A DNA stretch of 64,000 nucleotides, taken from Sellimonas caecigallum. GTDB lineage: Bacteria > Bacillota > Clostridia > Lachnospirales > Lachnospiraceae. The DNA lies in the NCBI RefSeq assembly GCF_045038405.1, contig NZ_CP173660.1:1860001-1924000 (forward strand). Reading direction: 5' to 3'. Both the position numbers and the translations under genes were made by a program. Under the pieces are notes generated by a model. It did no database searches. It was not told the origin of the DNA and worked only from the letters and a program-made list of their open reading frames with translations. Shown here piece by piece: positions 22,117 through 30,691 of the stretch. Each line of letters begins with the position of its first letter. Positions within the stretch are counted from its first letter, which is position 1.

Positions 22117-22398
22117 ATGATGGAAAAATTTCAATACGATGGAATCATCCATGAGATACCGGATAAAGGGGGAGCGTATGTGATTTTTCCCTGGGATATC
22201 CGGAAAATATTTGGAAAAGGCAGAGTAAAAGTACATGCAAAATTCGATGGTGTCCCTTATGATGGCAGTATTGTTAATATGGGGGTAAAAGATCCAGATG
22301 GAAATGTTTGTTATATCATTGGAATTCTGAAATCTATACGGACAAAACTCGGAAAGGGAGAAGGAGATTCGGTTCACATAGAGATAGAAGAGCGCTGA
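22117..22398 (+). CDS. DUF1905 domain protein
   Basis: A 93-residue beta-rich protein. FQYDGIIHEIPDKGGAYVIFPWDIRKIFGKGRVKVHAKFDGVPYDG-type text (aromatic-Gly strands, then a short FPWDI helix) matches DUF1905, a small beta-barrel of unknown role. The start is placed at ATGATG (22117); the frame continues 21 codons upstream without a ribosome site. It is monocistronic and convergent with the rhodanese gene. Confidence 0.75.
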   Translation: MMEKFQYDGIIHEIPDKGGAYVIFPWDIRKIFGKGRVKVHAKFDGVPYDGSIVNMGVKDPDGNVCYIIGILKSIRTKLGKGEGDSVHIEIEER

Positions 22399-22410
22399 TA
22401 TAAAGAGAAG

Positions 22411-22452
22411 AAAAAGACCAGGACCGTGCAAGAAAACGGAACTGGTCTTTTT
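22411..22452. terminator. Bidirectional terminator
   Basis: AAAAAGACCAG (22411-22421) and CTGGTCTTTTT (22442-22452) form a symmetric stem with A and T flanks, serving both convergent genes. Confidence 0.85.
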
Positions 22453-22476
22453 CTTCGGGATAAACAGGTGCTTTGA

Positions 22477-22788
22477 TTAGAGTTCTGTCTCGTATTTCCA
22501 GTCTGCGATACCACCGAATTCATGGATGTTTGTGTACCCAAGTATGGCAAGCTTTTTAGCTGCGATGCGGCTTCTTTGACCGGACAGGCAGTAGACTAGA
22601 ATTTTCTGATCTTTGTCCGGAAGCTCCGGTATTTCACGGTTTGTGATGGATGGATTTGGAAGATTTACAGCTCCTTTGATATGTCCGTTGGAATATTCTT
22701 CCGGATTTCTGACATCCAGCACAATAACGTTTGGTTCAGTATCCATAAGGTGTTTTGCTTCTTCCTGAGTAATATGTTTGTATTCCAT
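22477..22788 (-). CDS. Rhodanese-like sulfurtransferase
   Basis: A 103-residue single rhodanese domain. The active-site loop is CLSGQRSR, with the persulfide-forming Cys following the strand KILVYC; VLDVRNPEEYSNGHIKGAVNLP is the CH2A-type motif. Cytoplasmic, moving sulfane sulfur to acceptors. It sits next to, but opposite, the molybdenum cofactor cluster; a sulfur role there is possible but unproven. Confidence 0.92.
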   Translation of the reverse strand: MEYKHITQEEAKHLMDTEPNVIVLDVRNPEEYSNGHIKGAVNLPNPSITNREIPELPDKDQKILVYCLSGQRSRIAAKKLAILGYTNIHEFGGIADWKYETEL

Positions 22789-23044
22789 AGAGTGTCATCC
22801 TTTCTTTGAGGGTTTCGTATGTGTATTTGCTGCGGAGCCATTTACAGCTCTTTTATATTATAATCAGTATATCACATTTCATAAAAAAATCTGTGACCAT
22901 ATCACGGACAGATGTAAAATCGAGAACAGGAGAGTGCTGCAAGGAATCCGGCATTGAAAGAGACTAAAGAACATGCTATACTTGTTTAGAATCGTTATGT
23001 TTTAAAAAACAGTACGGTATTTAAAAAGAGAACGGAGAATGAAG

Positions 23045-24121
23045 ATGAAACTGATCAGGACGGAAGATGCGAAAGGATGCATCTTATGCCATGATATCAC
23101 ACAGATCATAAAAGATGAGAAAAAGGGACCGGTCTTTCGAAAGGGCCATGTGGTAACAGAAGAGGATATTCCAGTGCTTTTGAGTGTTGGAAAGGAGCAT
23201 CTGTACGTATGGGAGAAGGAAGAAGGAATGCTCCATGAAGACGAAGGGGCGGAAATCCTGAGAAAGATCTGCCAGGGAGGAAGCGCCGAGGAGGCGGCAT
23301 TTGATGGAGTTGAGAAGACATTTCGATATATGAAAGCGACGGAGGCAAAAGAAGGAAAGATCGAACTGATTTCTGATGTTGACGGGCTGTTCAAAGTCAA
23401 TTCCGATGCGCTTCGTGCAGTCAACAGATTCGGACAGATGATGATCGCCACACGCCATGGGAATACGGAAGTAAAGGCTGGAGATAAACTTGCAGGGACA
23501 AGGATTATCCCTCTTGTGATCGAGGAAAAAAAGATGCAGGATGTCGAGAAAGCGGCCATGGAACTTACCGGTGGAGAACCTGTTTTGAAAATCCTGCCAT
23601 TTCAGAAGAAAAAAGCGGCTGTTGTGACAACCGGAAGCGAAGTATATAAAGGAAGAATACGTGATACATTTACACCTGTTCTGTTTGAAAAACTGTCGAA
23701 GTATGATGTGGAAATTATTGGGCACAAAGTCTGTGACGATGACCATGAGATGGTTACGATGACGATTCAGCATTTTCTGGAACAAGGTGCAGACATCGTA
23801 CTTTGCACTGGGGGAATGAGCGTAGATCCGGATGACAGGACACCGCTTGCCATCAAGAATACTGGTGCTGATATTGTGACATACGGTGCACCTGTGCTGC
23901 CGGGAGCGATGTTCATGTTGGCGTACACGAAAGAAAAGAAAGCGATACTCGGACTGCCGGGATGTGTAATGTACGCGAAAAGGACGATTTTCGACATTGT
24001 ACTTCCACGGATCCTTGCAGATGATGACATTGCGAAAGAGGAGCTCGCTGATCTGGGAGAAGGAGGGCTTTGCCTTGGATGTCCTGTCTGTACGTATCCA
24101 AACTGTGGGTTCGGAAAATAA
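23045..24121 (+). CDS. Molybdopterin-binding protein (MoeA-like) with Cys-rich tail
   Basis: A 358-residue protein beginning MKLIRTEDAKGCILCHDIT. The C-terminal half has a MogA/MoeA molybdopterin-binding core: VVTTGSEVYKGRIRD, DIVLCTGGMSVDPDDRTP and VLPGAMFMLAY, ending in GLPGCVMYAKRTIFD. The last 15 residues (CLGCPVCTYPNC) hold four Cys that could bind a metal or FeS cluster. It is shorter than housekeeping MoeA (~400) and lacks the usual N-terminal domains. ATG 23045 is chosen for the GGAG spacing and family start; 23039 is an alternative. It leads the moaC-moaA-MOSC cluster. Confidence 0.85.
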   Translation: MKLIRTEDAKGCILCHDITQIIKDEKKGPVFRKGHVVTEEDIPVLLSVGKEHLYVWEKEEGMLHEDEGAEILRKICQGGSAEEAAFDGVEKTFRYMKATEAKEGKIELISDVDGLFKVNSDALRAVNRFGQMMIATRHGNTEVKAGDKLAGTRIIPLVIEEKKMQDVEKAAMELTGGEPVLKILPFQKKKAAVVTTGSEVYKGRIRDTFTPVLFEKLSKYDVEIIGHKVCDDDHEMVTMTIQHFLEQGADIVLCTGGMSVDPDDRTPLAIKNTGADIVTYGAPVLPGAMFMLAYTKEKKAILGLPGCVMYAKRTIFDIVLPRILADDDIAKEELADLGEGGLCLGCPVCTYPNCGFGK

Positions 24122-24136
24122 TATCTGGAGGAGTAT

Positions 24137-24637
24137 ATGGAATTTACACATTTTGACAAAGAAGGAAATGCCGCCATGGTAGATGTGGGGGGAAAGGAAA
24201 TAACAAGAAGAGAAGCGGTGGCAGAAGGATATATCGGTGTCTCCGAGACATGTTTCCAGATGATACAGGAGGGAAGCATGAAAAAGGGAGACGTGCTGGG
24301 GGTGGCACGAATTGCGGGGATTATGGGAGCTAAGAAGACAAGCGAGCTGATACCGCTTTGCCACACGCTGAATCTGACAAAAGTGTCGGTGGACTTTGAC
24401 GAGGTGGGAAAAATGGATGGAAAGAATCCAAAGAAATGTTATATCCGCGCCAGATGCACCGCGCGATGTGAAGGGAAAACGGGAGTGGAGATGGAAGCAC
24501 TGACAGGCGTTCAGATCGCACTTCTTACGATTTATGATATGTGTAAAGCGGTGGACAAAAGTATGGAGATGACAGATATCTCACTGCTTTATAAAGAAGG
24601 AGGAGCATCCGGAATATATGAACGAAAGAACGATTGA
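24137..24637 (+). CDS. moaC: Cyclic pyranopterin monophosphate synthase
   Basis: A 166-residue MoaC, usual length. Active-site segments are MVDVGGKEITRREAVAEG, KKTSELIPLCHTLNLT and GVEMEALTGVQIALLTIYDM, followed by KAVDKSMEMTDISLLYKEGG. It converts the MoaA product to cyclic pyranopterin monophosphate in molybdenum cofactor synthesis. It overlaps moaA by 20 bases, indicating coupled translation. Confidence 0.97.
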   Translation: MEFTHFDKEGNAAMVDVGGKEITRREAVAEGYIGVSETCFQMIQEGSMKKGDVLGVARIAGIMGAKKTSELIPLCHTLNLTKVSVDFDEVGKMDGKNPKKCYIRARCTARCEGKTGVEMEALTGVQIALLTIYDMCKAVDKSMEMTDISLLYKEGGASGIYERKND

Positions 24638-25595
24638 TTACCTGAGGATTTCTATCACAGACAGGTGCAATCTCAGATGCAAGTACTGCATGCCTTCTGA
24701 TATAGAAAGTTTGCCGATGCGAGAGATCTTGACATACGAAGAGATCGCAGAGATCGCAGAGGCAGCTTCTGAAAGTGGGATCCGGCATCTGCGTATTACG
24801 GGAGGCGAACCGCTTGTGAGAAAAGGATGTGCGGACTGTATCCGCATGTTGAAAAGCATCCCTGGGATTGAGACTGTGATGATGACTACAAATGGCATTT
24901 TGTTGAAACAGTTTCTTCCAAAACTTTTGGAAGCAGGTATTGATGGAGTGAATATCAGTCTGGACACCCTCGATAAAGAGAAGTATCGGGAGATAACGGG
25001 AACAGATGGTCTTGCCTTAGTTCTGGGGGCTGTGGAAGCATGTGTACAGTCAGGTGTCCGAACAAAAATTAACGTGGCGGCGGCTGAGGAGATCAACAAA
25101 GAAGAAATACCGGATCTTGTCAGGCTTGCGGAAAAAATGCCGGTAGACGTCCGTTTTATCGAAATGATGCCAATTGGATATGGAAAGCAATTTCAAAGCT
25201 TGGATAACAGGGCGATTTTGGAGAAGATCAGAGGGCTGTATCCAGAAATTTATCCTGCTGAACGAAAAGGAAAGGCTGGATTTGGACCGGCAGTATACTA
25301 TCAGATACCGGGATTTGCCGGAAGAATCGGGTTTATCTCCGCCATGCACGGGAAGTTCTGCAAGGAATGCAATCGCCTGAGACTTACGAGTACTGGCCAG
25401 CTGAAATATTGTCTCTGCTATGATGACGCGGAAGATATGAAAAGCATCGTGCGAAGCGGGATGGATAAAGAGATGCGGAAAAAACGGATCCGACAGATTT
25501 TTCTGGAAGCAGGGAAGAAAAAACCTTCCGGACACTGTTTTGAGAATCCGGAGGACATCAGTGAAAATAAAAAGATGAGCCAGATTGGAGGATGA
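24618..25595 (+). CDS. moaA: GTP 3',8-cyclase
   Basis: A 325-residue radical SAM enzyme catalysing the first step of molybdenum cofactor synthesis from GTP. The SAM cluster is CNLRCKYC near residues 15-22, with GGEPLVRKG binding SAM. The second cluster is in FCKECNRLRLTSTGQLKYCL; the usual terminal GG motif of canonical MoaA appears as QIGG at the C terminus. It overlaps moaC upstream and the MOSC gene by 4 bases downstream. Confidence 0.97.
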   Translation: MNERTIDYLRISITDRCNLRCKYCMPSDIESLPMREILTYEEIAEIAEAASESGIRHLRITGGEPLVRKGCADCIRMLKSIPGIETVMMTTNGILLKQFLPKLLEAGIDGVNISLDTLDKEKYREITGTDGLALVLGAVEACVQSGVRTKINVAAAEEINKEEIPDLVRLAEKMPVDVRFIEMMPIGYGKQFQSLDNRAILEKIRGLYPEIYPAERKGKAGFGPAVYYQIPGFAGRIGFISAMHGKFCKECNRLRLTSTGQLKYCLCYDDAEDMKSIVRSGMDKEMRKKRIRQIFLEAGKKKPSGHCFENPEDISENKKMSQIGG

Positions 25596-26554
25596 CACAG
25601 ATGGACAAAAAGAAAATCATCGGTACCGTAAAGGCGATTTGTATAAGTGAGAAACGGGGAACGGAAAAAAAACCGGTGCAGAAAGCTTTTTTTAGGAAGG
25701 ACTACGGGATTGAAGGCGACGCACATGCCGGCAACTGGCATCGGCAGGTTAGTCTGCTAAGCTATGATAAAGTGCTGGAATTTAATCAAAGAGGCGCGGA
25801 TGTTTCGGACGGCGCATTCGGAGAGAATCTTGTAGTAGAAGGCATCGATTTTCGTTCACTTCCGGTGGGGACGATCCTCACATGCGGGGATGTGGTGCTG
25901 AAGATGTCTCAGATTGGGAAAGAATGTCATACGCATTGTCAGATCTATCATCGGATGGGCGAGTGCATTATGCCGACGCAAGGTGTGTTTGCCGAAGTTC
26001 TCTCATCCGGTGTGATAAGGAAAGGCGATAGCATGACGGTCAGGATTCCTGATGGCACAGAGCCGTTCACTGCAGCTGTGATTACCATGAGTGACAAAGG
26101 AAGCTTGGGACTTCGAGAAGATAAGAGCGGACCAGCCATGGAGACGGCGCTTTTGGAGGCAGGATTCCGTGTGATAGAAAAGCAGATTCTTCCGGATGAG
26201 AAGGAAAGATTAAAAAAAGAGTTGATCCGGCTTTCTGACCAAAGACAGGTGGACCTGATTTTAACTTCAGGAGGTACTGGATTTTCCGAAAGAGACACGA
26301 CACCGGAGGCCACATTGGAAGTGATGACAAGGAATGCACCTGGTATTGCAGAGGCAATCCGATATGAATCCATGAAATATACGAAGAGAGCCATGCTTTC
26401 CAGGGGAGTTTCTGTAATACGGGAAAAGACGCTCATCGTAAATCTCCCGGGAAGTCCCAAAGCGGTAAAGGAAAGTATGGAGATCATTTTGGACAGTGTT
26501 ATCCATGGGCTTGGGATTTTAAAGGGAAGCGAGTCTGAATGCGGTAGATCGTAA
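25592..26554 (+). CDS. MOSC domain fused to MogA/MoaB molybdopterin adenylyltransferase-like domain
   Basis: A 320-residue two-domain protein. Residues ~8-150 are a MOSC domain (KDYGIEGDAHAGNWHRQVSL; FGENLVVEGIDF; CHTHCQIYHRMGECIMPTQG with conserved Cys), a fold that carries sulfur in cofactor maturation. Residues ~155-315 are MogA-like: AAVITMSDKGSLGLREDKSG, LILTSGGTGFSERDTTPEAT and IVNLPGSPKAVKES. The pairing links adenylation of molybdopterin with sulfur handling. ATG overlaps the moaA stop by 4 bases; 25601 is an alternative start. Confidence 0.92.
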   Translation: MTQMDKKKIIGTVKAICISEKRGTEKKPVQKAFFRKDYGIEGDAHAGNWHRQVSLLSYDKVLEFNQRGADVSDGAFGENLVVEGIDFRSLPVGTILTCGDVVLKMSQIGKECHTHCQIYHRMGECIMPTQGVFAEVLSSGVIRKGDSMTVRIPDGTEPFTAAVITMSDKGSLGLREDKSGPAMETALLEAGFRVIEKQILPDEKERLKKELIRLSDQRQVDLILTSGGTGFSERDTTPEATLEVMTRNAPGIAEAIRYESMKYTKRAMLSRGVSVIREKTLIVNLPGSPKAVKESMEIILDSVIHGLGILKGSESECGRS

Positions 26555-26588
26555 AAAGGGTGTAAACAGAAGAAAAAGGCGGAAAAAA

Positions 26589-27410
26589 ATGAAAAAAAAG
26601 ATTTTGGCAGGGATGATTGCAGCGATTATGGTATTCTCTTTAGTTGGATGCCAGTCAGAGGAAAAGAAAGAGGAAACAGAAACAAAAAAAGAAGAGACAA
26701 AAGTGGAAGGGACTGTCACACTGGCAGCTGCAGCTTCGTTGGAGTACGCGTTTACGGAAAAGCTGATCCCGGAATTTGAAAAAGAATACCCGGATGTAAA
26801 AGTCGAGGGAGTTTATGATTCTTCCGGAAAGCTTCAGCAGCAGATTGAGGCAGGGCTCGGAGCAGATATTTTTTTCTCGGCGGCAGAAAAGCAGATGAAC
26901 GAGCTGAATGATGAGGGTATGATCGACAGTGATACGATACTAAATATGCTGGAAAATAAGATCGTGCTCATTACCCCTTCTGTCTCGGACAAGACATTTG
27001 CTTCATTCGAAGATATAAAGAATGCAGGTACCGTTGCGCTGGGAGATACAGCCAGCGTTCCGGTGGGGCAGTACTCACAGGAAGCACTTACCTCTCTTGG
27101 ACTGTGGGAGGAAGTGTCCGCGAAGGCAAGCTTCGGAACGAATGTGACGGAAGTGCTGAACTGGGTGGCAGAGGCATCTGCGGACTGCGGCATCGTTTAC
27201 GCGACGGATGCAGCTACGACGGATAAAGTGAAAGTCGTGGCGGAAGCACCGGAAGGTTCTTTAAAATCACCGGTTCTCTATCCGGCGGCAATAACAAAAG
27301 ATGCGCCTAACCCGGAAGCTGCGAAAGCATTTTATGATTTTATCACATCGGACGAAGCTTCGGAAGTGTTTGAATCTTACGGATTTTCAGACTACAGAGA
27401 TGTAAAATAG
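26589..27410 (+). CDS. modA: Molybdate ABC transporter substrate-binding lipoprotein
   Basis: A 273-residue lipoprotein: signal peptide with lipobox LVGC (Cys at residue 21), then a Lys/Glu-rich linker. VTLAAAASLEYAF is the ModA start, with Ser/Ala near the oxyanion site; VYDSSGKLQQQIEAGLGADIFFSA and YPAAITKDAPNPEAAKAFYDFI are characteristic. It captures molybdate or tungstate outside the membrane. ModB follows 14 bases downstream. Confidence 0.96.
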   Translation: MKKKILAGMIAAIMVFSLVGCQSEEKKEETETKKEETKVEGTVTLAAAASLEYAFTEKLIPEFEKEYPDVKVEGVYDSSGKLQQQIEAGLGADIFFSAAEKQMNELNDEGMIDSDTILNMLENKIVLITPSVSDKTFASFEDIKNAGTVALGDTASVPVGQYSQEALTSLGLWEEVSAKASFGTNVTEVLNWVAEASADCGIVYATDAATTDKVKVVAEAPEGSLKSPVLYPAAITKDAPNPEAAKAFYDFITSDEASEVFESYGFSDYRDVK

Positions 27411-27424
27411 GAGGCAAGTGAACA

Positions 27425-28096
27425 ATGGACTTTTCTCCCGTATGGATTTCATTGAAAACAACCGCCTGTGCGTCTGCAGTTACGTTCGTGCTGGGAATTC
27501 TTGCGGCCTGGGCGGTCATGTTTATCAAAGGGAGGCGGCTGAAGGCGGTTGTGGACGGGATTTTGACGATCCCCCTTGTCCTGCCGCCTACAGTTGCGGG
27601 TTTTTTTCTTCTGTATTTGTTCGGTGCCCGCCGTCCGATCGGAAGCTTTGTTGAAGACGTGTTTGGATTTCGCATTGCCTTCTCCTGGTTTGCCACGGTG
27701 CTTGCTGCGGTCATAGTTTCTTTTCCGCTGATGTACCGATCGGCAAAAGCCGGGTTTGAACAGATCGATCAGAATATGATCGAGGAGGCTAAAATGATGG
27801 GACTTGGGAAATGGGGGATCCTGTGGAAGATTTTGTTTCCATGTACATTTCCGTCCATCCTGTCCGGAATGATCCTTTCCACTACACGGGGGCTTGGCGA
27901 GTACGGGGCCACCGCAATGCTGGCCGGGAATATCCCGGGGAAGACGAGGACGCTTCCGCTTGCAGTTTACTCCGAAGTGGCTGCAGGAAACATGGATCGT
28001 GCATGGATTTATGTGGCTGTGATTCTTGGGGTGGCATTTATTGCTGTGTGGATCATGAACATGACGGCAAAGGCGGACAGAGAGATCAAAATGTAG
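27425..28096 (+). CDS. modB: Molybdate ABC transporter permease
   Basis: A 223-residue membrane protein with about five hydrophobic segments and the ABC-permease EAA loop IEEAKMMGLGKWGILWKILFP near residues 118-138. LTIPLVLPPTVAGFFLLYLFG is typical of ModB. It should need a ModC ATPase, but none is encoded next to it. Ribosome site AGGAGGCAAGTG precedes the start. A ModE-like gene follows after 15 bases. Confidence 0.95.
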   Translation: MDFSPVWISLKTTACASAVTFVLGILAAWAVMFIKGRRLKAVVDGILTIPLVLPPTVAGFFLLYLFGARRPIGSFVEDVFGFRIAFSWFATVLAAVIVSFPLMYRSAKAGFEQIDQNMIEEAKMMGLGKWGILWKILFPCTFPSILSGMILSTTRGLGEYGATAMLAGNIPGKTRTLPLAVYSEVAAGNMDRAWIYVAVILGVAFIAVWIMNMTAKADREIKM

Positions 28097-28111
28097 AGGA
28101 GGAGAGAAAAG

Positions 28112-28450
28112 ATGGCAGAAGTGATACAGCCGGGGCTTCGGCTTACATTTCAAAAAGATGAGCGTTTTTTTGGGCCCGGTGTGGCAGAACTCCTGGAATA
28201 TATTGAGGAAAGAGGTTCCATCCAGGCAGCGTGCGCCAAAATGGGAATGTCCTATTCCAAAGGATGGAAGATCATAAAGCGCGCAGAAAAGGAGCTTGGT
28301 TTTGCTTTTTTACATACACACAACGGAGGAGCACATGGCGGAAAGAGTGAACTGACTTGTGAAGGGAAAGAATTTCTGCTAAAATATCGGGGAATGGAAA
28401 ACAGACTGAAGCAGGAGATGGAAAAACTGTTTTCACAATATTTCGGATAA
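28112..28450 (+). CDS. ModE-like winged-helix regulator (DNA-binding domain only)
   Basis: A 112-residue protein equal to the N-terminal DNA-binding domain of ModE: FFGPGVAELLEYIEERGSIQAACAKMGMSYSKGWKIIKRAEKEL is the LysR-like winged helix. The C-terminal TOBE domains that bind molybdate in full-length ModE are absent, a form often seen in clostridia. It probably regulates this cluster; how it senses molybdate is open. AGGAGGAG precedes the ATG. Confidence 0.85.
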   Translation: MAEVIQPGLRLTFQKDERFFGPGVAELLEYIEERGSIQAACAKMGMSYSKGWKIIKRAEKELGFAFLHTHNGGAHGGKSELTCEGKEFLLKYRGMENRLKQEMEKLFSQYFG

Positions 28451-28472
28451 CGAAAACACAGGGGGATAAAAA

Positions 28473-29201
28473 GTGGAGCAAAAAGGAAAGTGGTTTGTGA
28501 GGGGGATCAAAGACGGGGTTCCCATCGGACTTGGTTATCTGGCGGTATCGTTTACACTGGGAATTGCATCGAGAAAGGCAGGACTTACCTCGATTCAGGC
28601 AGCCCTCATGTCGCTTACAAATCTGACATCAGCAGGCGAGTTTGCCGCGCTGTCTTTGATCACATCCCAAGCGGCATACGCGGAGATGGCGTTCACGCAG
28701 CTGATCATCAATCTTCGGTACTGTCTGATGTCCTGTGCGCTTTCACAGAAGATTGATCCGAGGGCGGGGATAGGGCACAGATTTCTTGTAGCCTTTGGCG
28801 TGACGGATGAGATTTTCGGAGTGTCCGTTGCCTCATCTGGAAGATTGAGTCCATTTTACTCTTACGGCATGATGTCTGCAGCAATTCCCGGATGGACGAT
28901 CGGGACATATGTTGGAGTTGTATCGGGGGAAATCCTGCCGGACAGGGTGCTGAGCGCCATGAGCGTTGCTCTGTACGCAATGTTTATTGCGGTCATCATA
29001 CCACCCTGCAAAGAAAACAGAATCATTGCCGGTATCATCGTGACCGCGATGGCGGCAAGCACGGCAATGGCGTATCTTCCCTGGGTAAGGGAGATATCGT
29101 CGGGAATGAGGATCATCATTCTGACTATCCTGATCGCGGGGGCTGCAGCGATACTTTTCCCGATAAAAGAGGGGGAAGAGGAGGAGAACGATGGAGCATA
29201 A
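28473..29201 (+). CDS. azlC: AzlC family branched-chain amino acid exporter subunit
   Basis: A 242-residue membrane protein with about seven hydrophobic segments, starting at GTG. GIKDGVPIGLGYLAVSFTLG, FAALSLITSQAAYAEMAFTQ and NLRYCLMSCALSQKI are family hallmarks. With AzlD it exports branched-chain amino acids. It overlaps azlD by 11 bases, the common arrangement. It lies 22 bases after the ModE-like gene and may share its transcript. Confidence 0.93.
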   Translation: MEQKGKWFVRGIKDGVPIGLGYLAVSFTLGIASRKAGLTSIQAALMSLTNLTSAGEFAALSLITSQAAYAEMAFTQLIINLRYCLMSCALSQKIDPRAGIGHRFLVAFGVTDEIFGVSVASSGRLSPFYSYGMMSAAIPGWTIGTYVGVVSGEILPDRVLSAMSVALYAMFIAVIIPPCKENRIIAGIIVTAMAASTAMAYLPWVREISSGMRIIILTILIAGAAAILFPIKEGEEEENDGA

Positions 29202-29502
29202 TATTTATATCTACATTCTTGTGATGGCGCTAGTTACCTACGGCATCCGGATGCTGCCGCTTACGCTCATACGGAAACAGATCAGACATAAAACAATCCG
29301 GTCTTTTTTATTTTATGTGCCGTATGTTACATTGGCAGTTATGACATTTCCAGCGATTTTGACGGCAACAGACTCTGTGTGGTCGGCGGCGCTGGGACTT
29401 TTGGCGGCCATCTTTTTGGCCTATCGTGGAAAAAGTCTGTTTCAGATAGCCTGCGGTGCATGTGCAGTTGTGTGGATCAGTGAAGTGATCATTTTCATGT
29501 AA
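29191..29502 (+). CDS. azlD: AzlD family branched-chain amino acid exporter subunit
   Basis: A 103-residue protein with three to four hydrophobic helices; IRMLPLTLIRKQIRHKTIRSFLFYVPYVTLAVMTFPAIL-type text (RMLP motif, then YVPYVTLAVMTFP) is characteristic of AzlD. Partner of AzlC; the 11-base overlap suggests coupled translation. A terminator follows. Confidence 0.92.
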   Translation: MEHNIYIYILVMALVTYGIRMLPLTLIRKQIRHKTIRSFLFYVPYVTLAVMTFPAILTATDSVWSAALGLLAAIFLAYRGKSLFQIACGACAVVWISEVIIFM

Positions 29503-29506
29503 TGAA

Positions 29507-29542
29507 GAAGCGGAACATTGAGAAGTGTCCGTTTCTTTTTTT
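29507..29542 (+). terminator. Terminator after azlCD
   Basis: AAGCGGAACA pairs with TGTCCGTTTC (29526-29535), followed by a T run. It ends the molybdenum/azl transcript. Confidence 0.75.
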
Positions 29543-29653
29543 GATGTGTGGACAGCAGGACGAAGAGAGAGACCATTCTGCGCTGTGTGTTGCGGTTTTT
29601 AAGAGAGTTTGTTACAATAAACAGAGAAAGGAAAGAAACGGAGGAAGAGTGTA

Positions 29654-30670
29654 ATGACCTATGATGAAATTTTGAAAGAAGCAAGAACCTGTATCGGGAA
29701 CTATTGTAAGGCGTGTCCGGTATGTAATGGGCGTGCATGCAGAAATCAGATCCCGGGACCTGGGGCAAAAGGGGTTGGGGATACAGCTATCCGCAATTAC
29801 GATAAATGGCAGGAAATCCGTGTCAATATGGATACGATCTGCGCTAATAAACCGGTAGATACATCACTGGAGATCTTCGGTCACACGATGAAATATCCAT
29901 TTTTTGCAGGACCAGTAGGAGCAGTCAATCTCCACTACGGGGAGAAGTACAACGATCAGTCGTATAATGATGTCCTGGTTTCGGCCTGTGCAAAAGCCGG
30001 AATCGCTGCGTTTACCGGCGATGGCGTGGATGCAGATGTCATGAAATTTGCAACGGAGGCGATTGCCAAAGAAGGCGGAATGGGAATCCCGACGATCAAA
30101 CCGTGGAACCTGGAAACGATTCAGGAAAAAATGAATCAGGCACAGAGTGCCAATGCATTTGCGGTGGCCATGGATATTGATGCTGCAGGACTGCCGTTTT
30201 TGAAAAATATGACCCCTCCGGCCGGAAGAAAATCCGTAGAAGAGCTTCATAAGATCGTGAGAATGACAAATGTGCCGTTTATCGTAAAAGGGGTAATGAC
30301 GGTTCGCGGTGCACTGAAGGCAGAAGCAGCAGGGGCAGATGCTATCGTTGTATCCAATCACGGAGGAAGAGTGCTGGATCAGTGTCCGGCCACAGCGGAA
30401 GTGCTTTCGGAGATTGCAGACGCTGTAAAAGGAAAGATGAAGATATTTGTGGACGGAGGAATCCGTTCGGGTACAGATGTATTTAAGGCGCTGGCACTGG
30501 GAGCAGACGGCGTTCTGATCTGTCGTCCATTTGTGACGGCTGTATTCGGAGGCGGAGAAGAAGGCGTGAAAACATACATCGAGAAGATCGGAGCAGAGCT
30601 TGCCGATACGATGTCCATGTGCGGATCCGATTCTCTGAAAGAGATTACAAGAGATATGGTAAGATGCTAA
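29654..30670 (+). CDS. FMN-dependent alpha-hydroxy-acid oxidizing protein
   Basis: A 338-residue TIM-barrel flavoenzyme. VVSNHGGRVLDQCPAT carries the His-Gly-Gly-Arg substrate site (active-site His and Arg), and KIFVDGGIRSGTDVFKALALGADGVLICRPF is the FMN phosphate site. The N terminus is unusual: CIGNYCKACPVCNGRACRNQ has five Cys in 17 residues, which could bind a metal or cluster. Family members oxidise lactate or glycolate; this clostridial type may act as a dehydrogenase. Start ATG with GGAGGAAG. Confidence 0.87.
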   Translation: MTYDEILKEARTCIGNYCKACPVCNGRACRNQIPGPGAKGVGDTAIRNYDKWQEIRVNMDTICANKPVDTSLEIFGHTMKYPFFAGPVGAVNLHYGEKYNDQSYNDVLVSACAKAGIAAFTGDGVDADVMKFATEAIAKEGGMGIPTIKPWNLETIQEKMNQAQSANAFAVAMDIDAAGLPFLKNMTPPAGRKSVEELHKIVRMTNVPFIVKGVMTVRGALKAEAAGADAIVVSNHGGRVLDQCPATAEVLSEIADAVKGKMKIFVDGGIRSGTDVFKALALGADGVLICRPFVTAVFGGGEEGVKTYIEKIGAELADTMSMCGSDSLKEITRDMVRC

Positions 30671-30691
30671 GGCAAGGGGCGGAAAATCCAT

